A stretch of DNA of 64,000 bases from the NCBI RefSeq assembly GCF_907163265.1, contig NZ_CAJQUM010000001.1, forward strand, positions 1,984,001 through 2,048,000. The letters run 5' to 3'. Every line of letters begins with the position of its first letter. The stretch's first letter is position 1. This stretch comes from Georgfuchsia toluolica. GTDB taxonomy: Bacteria > Pseudomonadota > Gammaproteobacteria > Burkholderiales > Rhodocyclaceae. Shown here in pieces: positions 45,961-56,936 of the stretch. Made by a program: the position numbers and the translations under genes. The notes under the pieces were generated by a model, which saw only the letters and a program-made list of their open reading frames with translations, did no database searches and was not told the DNA's origin.

Positions 45961-47979
45961 ATGTTTAAAAAAATATTGATTGCGAACCGGGGAGAGATCG
46001 CCTGCCGCGTCATCAAGACCGCCCGCAAGATGGACATCAAGACGGTGGCCGTGTATTCCGAGGCCGACAGCGAAGCCATGCATGTCGAACTCGCCGACGA
46101 AGCCGTTTGTATCGGCCCGGCACCTTCAAAAGACAGCTACCTTGTCGCCGACAAGATCATCGCCGCCTGCAAACAGACCGGGGCCGAGGCCGTACATCCG
46201 GGGTATGGCTTCCTCTCCGAGAACCAGGCTTTTTCAAAACGGCTCGAAGAGGAAGGCATCGTTTTCATCGGCCCCAAGCATTATTCGGTCGCGGCGATGG
46301 GCGACAAGATCGCCTCCAAGAAACTGGCGCTCGAAGCCAGGGTCAACGTCATCCCCGGCTACAACGACGCCATCGAAACGCCCGAGCAGGCGGAGCAAAT
46401 CGCCAGGGGCATCGGCTATCCGGTAATGGTAAAGGCTTCGGCTGGCGGCGGCGGCAAGGGCCTGCGCGTGGCTTACAACGACAAGGAAGCGTATGAAGGT
46501 TTCCTGGCCTGCAAGACCGAGGCGAAGAACGCCTTCGGCGACGACCGTATCTTCATCGAGAAATATATCGAAGAACCGCGCCACATCGAGATCCAGTTGA
46601 TCGGCGACGCGCATGGCAACGTCATCTATCTGTGGGAGCGCGAGTGTTCGCTGCAGCGCCGCCACCAGAAGGTGATCGAGGAGGCGCCCTCGCCCTTTCT
46701 CGATGAAAAGACACGCAAAGCCATGGGCGAACAGGCCGTTGCGCTGGCCAAGGCAGTGAAATATCAATCGGCCGGCACCGTGGAATTCGTCGTCGGCGGC
46801 AAGGACAAGAGCTTCTACTTTCTCGAAATGAATACGCGGCTGCAGGTCGAGCATCCGGTGACGGAATGCATCACCGGACTCGATCTGGTCGAGCTGATGA
46901 TCCGCGTCGCCGCAGACGAAAAGCTGCCCTTCACTCAGAGCGAGGTCAAGCGCGAGGGCTGGGCGATGGAATGCCGCATCAATGCCGAGGATCCGTTTCG
47001 CAACTTCCTGCCCTCCACCGGCCGTCTGGTGAAATACCAGCCCCCCGCCACCAATATGGAAGCTGCGTTGCCCATGCCTCACGGCGGTGGCGTGCGCGTG
47101 GATACGGGTGTGTATGAGGGCGGTGAAATTTCAATGTTCTACGATTCGATGATCGCCAAGCTCATCGTGCACGGCAAGGATCGCAATGAGGCCATAGCGC
47201 GCATGCGCGAAGCGCTTAACGAGTTCGCGATCCGCGGCGTTTCATCGAATATCGCCTTTCAGGCCGCGCTGATGAAAAACCCGCGTTTTATCAGCGGCAA
47301 TTTTAACACCGGCCTGATCGGCGAGGAATATCCCAAGGGCTTCAATGCCGCCGACGCGGTGCATGACGATCCCTCATTGCTGGTTGCCGTTGCGGCCGCG
47401 ATGCATCGCCAGTACCACGAGCGCAACGGCCTCATCGATGGCCAGTTGCCCGGCCACGAATACCAGTCCGGCGAGCATTTCGTCGTCATCATTGGCGAGG
47501 AACACCATCCGGTTTCCGTAACGGGCGAACCGGGTCGCTGGCAAGTCAGGAACTCGGGGGCAACACAGGAGGTCGTTTCCAACTGGCAGTTCAGCGATCT
47601 GCTCTACAAAGGCACGGTGAACAACCAGCCGTTCTGCATGCAGGTTGAGCGCATCGGGCTCAAGTACCGTCTGTTCCACTGGGGAACCCAGGTCGATGCG
47701 CTGGTGCTCAATGCCCATGCCGCCAAAATGCAAAAGCTGATGCCGCACAAGGCGGCGGCGGATACCTCGAAATTCCTGCTCTCGCCAATGCCCGGCCTGC
47801 TCACTGAAATCGCCGTGAAAGTTGGCCAGGAAGTGAAGGCCGGCGAGATACTGGCCAAGATCGAGGCCATGAAAATGGAAAACGTGCTCAAGGCCGAGCG
47901 CGACTGCGTGGTGGACAAACTCATGGCGACACTGGGCGAAAGCCTGTCGGTGGACCAGGTCATCATCGCATTCAAGTAG
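45961..47979 (+). CDS. pccA: Propionyl-CoA carboxylase, biotin carboxylase/biotin carrier (alpha) subunit
   Basis: 672 residues. The biotin carboxylase domain (1-450) starts MFKKILIANRGEIACRVIKTA and has the ATP-grasp glycine loop KASAGGGGKGLR, the catalytic EMNTRLQVEHPVTE block, and RINAEDPFRNFLPSTG. A BT/linker domain follows, then a C-terminal biotinyl domain with the biotinylated Lys in KIEAMKMENVL. It carboxylates biotin for pccB. With pccB, mcm and meaB it forms the propionyl-CoA to succinyl-CoA route; the epimerase is not in the window. ATG 45961 follows AAAGGAG. Confidence 0.96.
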   Translation: MFKKILIANRGEIACRVIKTARKMDIKTVAVYSEADSEAMHVELADEAVCIGPAPSKDSYLVADKIIAACKQTGAEAVHPGYGFLSENQAFSKRLEEEGIVFIGPKHYSVAAMGDKIASKKLALEARVNVIPGYNDAIETPEQAEQIARGIGYPVMVKASAGGGGKGLRVAYNDKEAYEGFLACKTEAKNAFGDDRIFIEKYIEEPRHIEIQLIGDAHGNVIYLWERECSLQRRHQKVIEEAPSPFLDEKTRKAMGEQAVALAKAVKYQSAGTVEFVVGGKDKSFYFLEMNTRLQVEHPVTECITGLDLVELMIRVAADEKLPFTQSEVKREGWAMECRINAEDPFRNFLPSTGRLVKYQPPATNMEAALPMPHGGGVRVDTGVYEGGEISMFYDSMIAKLIVHGKDRNEAIARMREALNEFAIRGVSSNIAFQAALMKNPRFISGNFNTGLIGEEYPKGFNAADAVHDDPSLLVAVAAAMHRQYHERNGLIDGQLPGHEYQSGEHFVVIIGEEHHPVSVTGEPGRWQVRNSGATQEVVSNWQFSDLLYKGTVNNQPFCMQVERIGLKYRLFHWGTQVDALVLNAHAAKMQKLMPHKAAADTSKFLLSPMPGLLTEIAVKVGQEVKAGEILAKIEAMKMENVLKAERDCVVDKLMATLGESLSVDQVIIAFK

Positions 47980-47996
47980 AAATTTCACCGTTACAT

Positions 47997-48033
47997 AATC
48001 CCTGCGGGCTCACCAAGTAAGCCCGCAGGGATT
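47997..48033. terminator. Bidirectional hairpin terminator after pccA
   Basis: AATCCCTGCGGGCT (47997-48010) pairs with AGCCCGCAGGGATT (48020-48033), a 14-bp perfect stem with a 9-base loop. It lies between the convergent pccA and msrQ genes. There is no long T-run, but stem strength makes it a likely terminator for both. Confidence 0.65.
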
Positions 48034-48049
48034 GGGCGGCAAACTGGAA

Positions 48050-48652
48050 TCAGCCTTTCGCGAGTCTCAGGCGCCAGGCCAGGCGCATTCCCAGCAATAA
48101 CGTCAATATCAGGGCGTAGATTTTCGGCCACGTCGTGTCGAGCTTCACCATCCACCAAAAGTGCAGCACGGCGCAAATCCCTATCACATAAACCGCGCGG
48201 TGTAGCGCCTGCCAATTGCGTGCCCCCATGCGGCGCATCATGCCGTTGGTCGAGGTGATGGCGAGTGGCAGCAGCATTGTGAAGGTGAGCATGCCCATGG
48301 TAATGAAAGGTCGCTTGACGATGTCCTTGGCAATCGCAACCCAGTTGAACGACTGGTCGAGTCCGAGATATACGCTCCAATGCAGCACAGCATAAAAGAA
48401 GCAGAACAGTCCAAGCATACGGCGAAAGCGCAACAGCGCATTCATGCCGGTAAGCCGCCGCAACGGCGTAATGCTCAGCGTGATGAGCAGGAACTTCAGC
48501 GTCCAGCGGCCCAGCGAGCGGATCAGGTTTTCGATCGGGTTGGCGCCCAGCATATCCTGCCACAGCCCCCAGCCAAGATAGGCCAGCGGTACAAGGCAAA
48601 GGATGAACACGATCACCTTGAGCGCGGCGATTTGCTTCGAGGAGAGCTTCAT
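48050..48652 (-). CDS. msrQ: MsrQ, haem b membrane subunit of the periplasmic methionine sulfoxide reductase
   Basis: 200 residues with about six membrane helices and haem-ligand histidines (YAVLHWSVYL, LHRAVYVIGICAVLHFWWMV). MsrQ passes quinone-derived electrons to MsrP. ATG 48650-48652 starts on the last base of the msrP stop codon (TGATG overlap), so translation is coupled. The frame also contains a TTG one codon earlier, which I did not use. Confidence 0.93.
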   Translation of the reverse strand: MKLSSKQIAALKVIVFILCLVPLAYLGWGLWQDMLGANPIENLIRSLGRWTLKFLLITLSITPLRRLTGMNALLRFRRMLGLFCFFYAVLHWSVYLGLDQSFNWVAIAKDIVKRPFITMGMLTFTMLLPLAITSTNGMMRRMGARNWQALHRAVYVIGICAVLHFWWMVKLDTTWPKIYALILTLLLGMRLAWRLRLAKG

Positions 48653-49623
48653 CAATAATACTTGCGCAGATCCATGCCCTTGTACATCGACGCGACCTGT
48701 TCGCCATAGCCGTTGAACATCAGCGTCTTGCGTTTCAGCAATTCGCCCAGGCGGCGTTCCGTGGCCTGGCTCCAGCGCGGGTGGTCGACTTCCGGATTTA
48801 CATTGGAATAAAAACCGTATTCCCTGCTGTTCGCCCTGTTCCAGGAAGTCGGCGGTTCCTGTTCGACAAAACGGATTTTCACAATCGACTTGGCGCTTTT
48901 GAAGCCATACTTCCAGGGAACCACCACTCGCACCGGCGCGCCATTCTGCTTCTGCAACAGTTCGCCATACAGACCGACGCCGACGATGGTCAGCGGATGC
49001 ATTGCCTCGTCCAGGCGCAGGCCCTCGACATAGGGCCAGTTGAGGACAGGACGGCCGAAAATGCCGCCACCTTCCATCGTGTCGGGCTGGTATGAACTCT
49101 CAAACTGTACATATTTCGCGCTACCAAGAGGCTCTACCTGCTTGAGCAGGGCCGAGAGCGGGTAGCCGACCCAAGGGATCACCATGCTCCAGCCCTCGAC
49201 GCAGCGTAGACGATAGATGCGCTCTTCGAGCGGAGCCAGTTTCATGATGTCGTCAATACCGATGAGCTTCGGCTTCTTGACCAAACCCTCGATCGTCACG
49301 GTCCAGGGCCTGATCCTCATTCTGGAGGCGCGTTCGGCGGGATCGGTCTTCTCGGTACCGAATTCGTAGAAATTGTTGTAGGTGGTGATGTGTTCGTACT
49401 TGTTGGGCTTTTCGGTCGTGGAATAAGTGCTCGGTCTCACCCCTGGAATCTTTATGCGCGGCTCTGCCACCGCTTCACTCGCTGCGTTCGCCATTCCCGC
49501 CCAAGGCAGCGCCAGCCCCAGGCCGGAACTGATCGAATATTTGAGGAACTTGCGGCGCTGTTCAAACAACTCGCGCGGCGTGATTTCAGAAGGTAGGCAA
49601 TCATTAGGGTGATTTATCGACAT
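48652..49623 (-). CDS. msrP: MsrP, molybdopterin-dependent periplasmic methionine sulfoxide reductase catalytic subunit
   Basis: 323 residues. A Tat signal peptide ([20 protein letters not shown], about 22-41, ending ANA) precedes a sulfite-oxidase-fold domain. [20 protein letters not shown] carries the molybdenum-binding Cys, and [21 protein letters not shown] is the conserved block. It repairs oxidised methionines in envelope proteins. Tat export of the folded cofactor protein agrees with the twin-arginine motif. Confidence 0.95.
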   Translation of the reverse strand: MSINHPNDCLPSEITPRELFEQRRKFLKYSISSGLGLALPWAGMANAASEAVAEPRIKIPGVRPSTYSTTEKPNKYEHITTYNNFYEFGTEKTDPAERASRMRIRPWTVTIEGLVKKPKLIGIDDIMKLAPLEERIYRLRCVEGWSMVIPWVGYPLSALLKQVEPLGSAKYVQFESSYQPDTMEGGGIFGRPVLNWPYVEGLRLDEAMHPLTIVGVGLYGELLQKQNGAPVRVVVPWKYGFKSAKSIVKIRFVEQEPPTSWNRANSREYGFYSNVNPEVDHPRWSQATERRLGELLKRKTLMFNGYGEQVASMYKGMDLRKYY

Positions 49624-49856
49624 GCCGTTCTCCTTGTTTTAACTCTTGTCTTGAGACGCCTTGGAATAGCGAACCCTACAACTTTTTAGACAAGGCGATA
49701 ACCGCGTTTGATCGCTTTCGATACGCATTTTTCAACAGTTGATTTGATCTCAAATCTCTGCATTCATGTCTGTTCGTCGCCCAGCCCTGTTGTTGCAACT
49801 GCCGCAGTCGATTCGGGTGGATGGTTGTTATTGCAATCAGGTTTCGAATGGGGTGG

Positions 49857-49889
49857 TTGACTATACAAACGATAATACTTATCATTTAC
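49857..49889 (+). promoter_or_regulatory. Promoter and Fur-box-like operator of the iron-uptake operon
   Basis: TTGACT (49857-49862), a 17-bp spacer and TATCAT (49880-49885) make a good sigma70 promoter. GATAATACTTATCATTTAC (49871-49889) matches the 19-bp Fur consensus at 14 positions and covers the -10 element, so bound Fur would block transcription. The ribosome site AAAGGAG and ATG 49904 follow. Confidence 0.65.
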
Positions 49890-49903
49890 GTAAAGGAGCT
49901 GCC

Positions 49904-50221
49904 ATGAAAATCTATTTATCCCTGCTTTGCCTGATTCCGCTAGTGGCTTGGGCGGCCGATTCGGAAATTACCTTGGTCATCCGCAACCATCGCTTTGGGC
50001 CTTCGGAAGTGCATGTTCCGGCAGGGAAAAAGATCAAATTGTTGGTCCAAAATCGGGACGCCACGCCGGAGGAGTTCGAGAGCCATGAACTCAATCGTGA
50101 AAAGGTCATCGCCCCTGGGACTGGGGCAACAATTTATGTTGGCCCGTTGAGACCTGGCCGCTATCCATTCTTCGGCGAATTCAATGAAAAAACGGCGCGC
50201 GGCGCTATTGTTGCGGAATAA
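49904..50221 (+). CDS. Periplasmic cupredoxin-like protein of the FTR1 operon
   Basis: 105 residues with a signal peptide (about 1-18, ending AWA-AD) and a single cupredoxin-like domain (VIRNHRFGPSEVHVPAGKKIKLLVQNRDATPEEFESHELNRE ...). Candidate metal ligands are His in RNHRFG, Glu/His in EEFESHELN, and few others, and no standard Cys ligand is seen. Such proteins sit next to FTR1 permeases and help iron oxidation or delivery. The ATG at 49904 follows AAAGGAG; the open frame upstream is not used. Confidence 0.8.
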   Translation: MKIYLSLLCLIPLVAWAADSEITLVIRNHRFGPSEVHVPAGKKIKLLVQNRDATPEEFESHELNREKVIAPGTGATIYVGPLRPGRYPFFGEFNEKTARGAIVAE

Positions 50222-50230
50222 AAGGCTCTT

Positions 50231-51073
50231 ATGTTCGGTGCAGCCATCATTGTTTTCCGCGAAACGCTTGAGGCCGCGATGATCATCAGCATCATCGCCA
50301 TTGCAACTCGCGCGATTCCATCTCGCCGGATCTGGCTTCTCACCGGTATCGGTGCCGGCATTCTTGGTTCGCTGATTGTCGCATCCTTGACGGGACAGAT
50401 AGCTGAATTGGCTCAAGGGGCCGGGCAGGAATTATTCAATGCCGGGATTCTGGGGCTTGCGGCACTCATGCTGGCCTGGCACAACATCTGGATGGCCCGT
50501 CACGGAAAACAATTGGCAATGAATGCCAAACAACTCAGCCAAGATGTTATCTCGGGTAATCGGGAAATGTCTGCACTGGCCTTGGTTGTTGCTCTGGCGA
50601 CCCTGCGGGAAGGCTCGGAAACGGCGCTTTTCCTCTATGGGCTTGTCGCTGGAAGCGACGAACCCGTTTTCACTGTTCTCAGTGGAGGCGCTATCGGGTT
50701 GTTGGTTGGCGCAGCCACTGGCTATGCGTTTTATGCGGGTTTTTTGCGAATCCCTGCCAAACTGTTTTTTTCCATGACCAGTGGACTGATTCTTCTCATG
50801 GCCGCAGCCATGACCAGTCAGGCAGTTCGGTTTCTGGTTCAAGCTGATGTCTTGCCCAGTTTGGCCAGCCCGCTCTGGGATACCTCCAGAGTACTCGATA
50901 ACGCATCCCTATTTGGCCGTGTACTGCATACGCTGATCGGTTACGAGGCTATGCCGTCAGGGATTCAAGTAATTTTTTATTTTGCCACAGCCACGCTGAT
51001 ATATACCGGGATGCGGTTTGCCCGCGTCCAGCCTCCATCCGATCCAACCCCCAGTAGAAAGAAATTCTCATGA
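50231..51073 (+). CDS. FTR1-family iron permease
   Basis: 280 residues, seven membrane segments. The two REXXE-type motifs are RETLE in the first helix (VFRETLEAAMIIS) and LREGSETALFL in the middle (REGSE), which carry Fe3+ in this family. EfeU/FTR1 proteins take up iron across the inner membrane, usually after oxidation by a partner. The gene starts 10 bp after the cupredoxin gene and overlaps the next gene by 4 bp (ATGA), so the three are one operon under the Fur-like box. Confidence 0.9.
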   Translation: MFGAAIIVFRETLEAAMIISIIAIATRAIPSRRIWLLTGIGAGILGSLIVASLTGQIAELAQGAGQELFNAGILGLAALMLAWHNIWMARHGKQLAMNAKQLSQDVISGNREMSALALVVALATLREGSETALFLYGLVAGSDEPVFTVLSGGAIGLLVGAATGYAFYAGFLRIPAKLFFSMTSGLILLMAAAMTSQAVRFLVQADVLPSLASPLWDTSRVLDNASLFGRVLHTLIGYEAMPSGIQVIFYFATATLIYTGMRFARVQPPSDPTPSRKKFS

Positions 51074-51804
51074 AATTATGTGTACCGGTTATTGTTGCGG
51101 GAGTTTTGTTGTACCCATGTTTCGCCAACGCTGGACCCGCTGACTACGTCTATACGCCAACCGTGGAATATGGCGAGAAGGAAATTGACTTCAAGCTGGG
51201 GGTGTCTCACAAAAATGATACCCCACTAGAGTCCGCCCACAGTCTCGGCTTTGGCTATGGTGCAAAAGAATGGTGGTTCACCGAACTATATGTCAAATAC
51301 AAACGCGAGAATAACGAGAGCACCAAATTCGATGCTATCGAATGGGAAAACAAATTCCAGCTTACCGAGACGGGGAAATACCCGGTAGATATTGGACTCA
51401 TTCTGGAGATTGAGCGCCCGAAAGATCACGCGGAAGGATGGGAAGTAAAGTGGGGGCCGCTCTTCCAGACCGAGTTCGGAAAAATACAGCTCAATGGAAA
51501 TCTGCTATTCGAAAGGAACTATCGTTCTGATTTCCAGAGCGACACTCAGTTTCAATATCAATGGCAGGCAAAGTACCGCTGGTTACCGCAGTTTGAATTC
51601 GGGCTTCAGGGATTTGGTGAGATGGGCAAGTGGGATGACTGGTCACCGAGTGACGAACGCATCCATACGGCCGGCCCGGCAATTTTCGGCAAGATACCGC
51701 TTGGGGATCACCAAGCCATCAGATACAACGCGGCTTGGCTGATGGGAAGTTCGGATGCCGCCCCAGACCATACGATACGTATGCAGGTTGAGTACGAATT
51801 TTGA
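51070..51804 (+). CDS. Predicted outer-membrane beta-barrel protein of the iron operon
   Basis: 244 residues. A signal peptide (about 1-21, ending ANA) is followed by alternating hydrophobic/polar strands rich in Trp, Tyr and Phe, ending with the aromatic-terminal strand TIRMQVEYEF typical of outer-membrane barrels. I do not recognise a named family. Genetic coupling to FTR1 (4-bp overlap) suggests a barrel for iron or small-anion passage, or a structural partner. Its function is unproven. Confidence 0.6.
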   Translation: MKLCVPVIVAGVLLYPCFANAGPADYVYTPTVEYGEKEIDFKLGVSHKNDTPLESAHSLGFGYGAKEWWFTELYVKYKRENNESTKFDAIEWENKFQLTETGKYPVDIGLILEIERPKDHAEGWEVKWGPLFQTEFGKIQLNGNLLFERNYRSDFQSDTQFQYQWQAKYRWLPQFEFGLQGFGEMGKWDDWSPSDERIHTAGPAIFGKIPLGDHQAIRYNAAWLMGSSDAAPDHTIRMQVEYEF

Positions 51805-52043
51805 TCCCCGCTAACAGTCAAGGCTAAGCTACTGAGTAGCGGTTCATAAGTCGTTTTTGATTGGACTGCGGTATGTTTTCCATTCCGAGATTCCAATCGG
51901 GGATAGGCCAAGATATAAATATTAAATATTAATTTACGTCAACATTGCAGCAAAACGCAATGGCGCGATGAACTACTTAAAGGTAACTATATAAAAAATA
52001 ACAGAATATATATTTTTGTTTTTTTGCGCACCGCACAAAAAAT
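51805..52043. other. AT-rich intergenic region
   Basis: No gene is supported between the barrel gene and the candidate small RNA. The region becomes strongly AT-rich from about 51915, which fits promoter-rich or horizontally acquired non-coding DNA. A run of T residues near 52012-52025 (TTTTTGTTTTTTTG) is part of the same patch. Confidence 0.5.
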
Positions 52044-52071
52044 TTGGCTTGGATTTTTCCGATTATATAAT
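52044..52071 (+). promoter_or_regulatory. Sigma70-type promoter of the candidate small RNA
   Basis: TTGGCT (52044-52049), a 16-bp spacer and a perfect TATAAT (52066-52071). The transcription start would lie near 52078. No start codon with a ribosome site follows before the terminator at 52187, so the product is more likely RNA than protein. Confidence 0.5.
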
Positions 52072-52077
52072 CTATAC

Positions 52078-52224
52078 TTTATTAGTATAGTAATTTAGTC
52101 GCCATTTTTGTCTGTTCAGCATCAAGAACGCTGTGAGGTAAAGAAACTGCTGTCTCCTCCTCCGACCCGCAACGGGCCGGTTTTGAAACCCCGGCACATA
52201 GTGCCGGGGTTCTTTTTCTTTTTC
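52078..52224 (+). ncRNA. Candidate small non-coding RNA (about 147 nt)
   Basis: A good promoter (TTGGCT-16-TATAAT) is followed after about 110 nt by a strong intrinsic terminator with no supported ORF between. The transcript would contain a pairable stretch CCGACCCG/CGGGCCGG (about 52162-52180) before the terminator hairpin. A C/T-rich stretch TCTCCTCCTCCGACCC could pair with purine-rich ribosome sites; a near copy TCCTCCTCCGTCCCG lies just after the terminator. The family was not recognised. This is inference from promoter-terminator spacing. Confidence 0.45.
52187..52224 (+). terminator. Intrinsic terminator of the candidate small RNA
   Basis: AACCCCGGCAC / GTGCCGGGGTT, 10-11 bp stem with a 3-5-base loop (52187-52211), directly followed by CTTTTTCTTTTT. 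This is one of the clearest Rho-independent terminators in the window. Confidence 0.85.
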
Positions 52225-52416
52225 CTCCTCCTCCGTCCCGCTTAATCGGATGTAGCGAAGGCTACTGTGTTTTGATTTGGTAAACAAGTTAAATAGCAAA
52301 ACCATATTGATATTGTTGTAATGGCGCGACACCAATATTGCGGCTTGAGGCTAAATCCCCGCTGTAACGTTCATGCTTTTCCCCTGCCTAATGTGCATAG
52401 CCGCCAGCGTCACCCT

Positions 52417-52535
52417 GAGGATGAAAATGCGCAAAACAAATTGAACGCTCCCCATCCCCACCCCGGGGCGGGCTACCAGTCGGCTCGCCACGCTCGATAT
52501 CACAAGGCGCACCGTCGCTGCTTTTTCATGCTAAA
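52417..52535. repeat. Dispersed intergenic repeat R1, copy 2
   Basis: The shorter partner of 908-1106, starting GAGGATGAAAATGCGCAAAA and ending at CCGTCGCTGCTTTTT and CTAAAG. It lacks the approximately 80-bp central block of copy 1. It lies between the small-RNA region and the tRNA gene; both copies have the same strand orientation. The bases from 52225 to 52416 hold no supported gene. Confidence 0.7.
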
Positions 52536-52574
52536 GAAAAATGGCCTACGATTTCTCGTAAGCCATTGATTTGT

Positions 52575-52651
52575 TGGTGGGCCCGGTGGGACTCGAACCC
52601 ACGACCAAAGGATTATGAGTCCTCTGCTCTAACCAACTGAGCTACAGGCCC
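52575..52651 (-). tRNA. tRNA with CAU anticodon (Met elongator or Ile2)
   Basis: Cloverleaf on the minus strand, 77 nt with the encoded CCA end. The acceptor stem pairs GGGCCTG with CGGGCCC, including one U-G pair; TAGCTCAGTTGGTTAGAGC forms the D arm; AGGACTCATAATCCT is the anticodon arm with CAT; GTGGGTTCGAGTCCCAC is the T arm. A CAU anticodon can be elongator Met or, if modified to lysidine, Ile2. Position near rpoD does not settle which, so the identity is left open. Confidence 0.93.
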
Positions 52652-52723
52652 CCCGTGCCGCACGGCGAATACCGTGCGGATGACTCACCGCGTCGGGGAA
52701 TCACGCGATGTTTTTGCTCTTGC

Positions 52724-55015
<2,292 letters not shown>

Positions 55016-55184
55016 GGCGATCCTCGGTTACAAACGTCTCAACGGACAAATACACTGTCCGCAAATGCTTGGGAAAACCGGTAATTATACACTAGCGAGC
55101 CAGTGCGCCGCTCCCCCAGCGACATACTCAGAATAGCCGTCCACTGTGGCTTATGCCAGACAAAAAACAGCGTCATCCCGAAAT

Positions 55185-56903
55185 CTACTCGGCGGGCCGG
55201 TTCCCGCCCTGTTTTTTTAAAAGCAGTTCGCGCCACTCCTCGGGCGTGAGCTGTTTCTTGCGGCTTTCGATTTCGCTACGCACGCCGCGCACGCGCAACC
55301 TTTCGACGGCATCGCCCAATACGACTTCCATGGTGGTCAGATCGGGTTCTTCGAGCGCCAGTTCCGCCAACACTTGCGCGATGATTGTCTCGCAGGGCCG
55401 GCCGCGAAATGATTCGAGCATTTGCCCTGCCCCACCGGTGGGCAGGCCATGTTCGATCAAGTCGGCGATCGCATTCAGTGCCGCAGTTTCTTCCTGCTCA
55501 ATGGATAGCAATTCAAGCGGAATGCGCACCACCCATTCCGGCCGTTGAATCACCACTTGCAGCAGGATATGTTCGAGCGGCCGTGTGGATGCGCGGGCAA
55601 CATATGCCGCTCTGCCGCGTGCCAGTGGTTTCAAGTCGCAGCGTTTCTCCACATCGGCCGGCGAGAGTTGGGTCAGCTTCGCAATATCCCTGGTCAATTG
55701 CAGGCGCAATGTAGGGGCGGCAATTTTCTGCATCAAGGGGCCAACCTGCTGAATCAGCGCGGCACGACCTTCCGCCGTGGCAAGGCTGATGTCCCTGCGC
55801 GCTTCACGCAGCAGAAATTCGGAGAGGGGTGTCGCGCTGCCAACCAGTTTCTGGAATCCCTCTTTGCCATGTTCGCGGATGAATTCGTCCGGATCCTGGT
55901 TGCCGGGCATCTGCAATATCTCGACGCTTTTGCCGTCAATGAGATATTCGAGGCTGTTCTCCATGGCGCGGCGCGCGGCGCGATCACCGGCGCTGTCGCG
56001 GTCGAAACAGAACACCACGCGATTGGCCTGTTTGAGCAGTTTCTGCACATGCATGCCGGTCGTCGCGGTGCCGAGCGAAGCGACGACATTCTCGACACCG
56101 AGTTGGGCGAGGCCGACTACATCCATATAACCTTCGACGACGATCACGGTGTCGGCTTCGTGAATGGCCTTGCGCGCCTGGCTGAGGCCATAGAGCTCGC
56201 GGCCCTTCTCGAAAATCGGTGTCTCGGGCGAGTTGAGGTATTTGGGTTCGCCATCGCCGATAACGCGCCCACCGAAGCCGATAACGTTGCCGCGCTGGTC
56301 GAGGATCGGAAACATGATGCGGTCGCGGAAGCGGTCGTAGCGGCGGCCCTGTTCATTGACGATGACGAGACCGCATTCGGCCAGCGCCTGATCGTCGTAA
56401 TCAGGGAATATTTGTTGCAGCCCCTGCCAGTCGTCGGGCGCATAACCGAGACTGAAGCGCGCCGCGATCTCGCCGGAGAGGCCGCGTCCCTTGAGGTAGT
56501 CGACGGCTTTCGGCGCCTGCTTGAGCTGGTCGCGATAGAACTTTGCAGCACGAGCCATGAGCTCGGTGAGCGGCGCCCTGCGTGCGGCTTCCATGGCATG
56601 ACGTTCGGACGCATCGCGCGGCATCTGCATGCCGATATGCGAAGCAAGATCCTCGACGGCGTCGATGAAGCCGAGCCCGGAATACTGCATGACGAAGCCG
56701 ATCGCGCTGCCATGCGCACCACAACCGAAGCAGTGATAGAACTGCTTCGACGGGCTCACTGTGAACGAGGGTGTTTTTTCGGAATGGAAAGGACAGCAGG
56801 CGCTGTAGTTCGCGCCGGCTTTTTTCAGCGGCACATAGCGCTCGATCACGTCGACGATGTCGACACGAGTGAGCAACTCTTGAATGAAACTTTCGGGGAT
56901 CAC
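55185..56903 (-). CDS. dnaG: DNA primase
   Basis: 572 residues. The N-terminal CHC2 zinc finger (CCPFHSEKTPSF, CFGCG) is followed by the RNA-polymerase core with the TOPRIM domain (VIVVEGYMDVVGLAQLG; FCFDRDSAGDRAARRA) and a C-terminal helicase-binding region. It lays down RNA primers at the replication fork. The gene lies in the classic order rpsU-(yqeY)-dnaG-rpoD, with 169 bp before rpoD that could hold an internal rpoD promoter. Confidence 0.97.
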   Translation of the reverse strand: MIPESFIQELLTRVDIVDVIERYVPLKKAGANYSACCPFHSEKTPSFTVSPSKQFYHCFGCGAHGSAIGFVMQYSGLGFIDAVEDLASHIGMQMPRDASERHAMEAARRAPLTELMARAAKFYRDQLKQAPKAVDYLKGRGLSGEIAARFSLGYAPDDWQGLQQIFPDYDDQALAECGLVIVNEQGRRYDRFRDRIMFPILDQRGNVIGFGGRVIGDGEPKYLNSPETPIFEKGRELYGLSQARKAIHEADTVIVVEGYMDVVGLAQLGVENVVASLGTATTGMHVQKLLKQANRVVFCFDRDSAGDRAARRAMENSLEYLIDGKSVEILQMPGNQDPDEFIREHGKEGFQKLVGSATPLSEFLLREARRDISLATAEGRAALIQQVGPLMQKIAAPTLRLQLTRDIAKLTQLSPADVEKRCDLKPLARGRAAYVARASTRPLEHILLQVVIQRPEWVVRIPLELLSIEQEETAALNAIADLIEHGLPTGGAGQMLESFRGRPCETIIAQVLAELALEEPDLTTMEVVLGDAVERLRVRGVRSEIESRKKQLTPEEWRELLLKKQGGNRPAE

Positions 56904-56936
56904 GCGGGCATTATGCCCCGCTCAGTTGGGGCTGAC

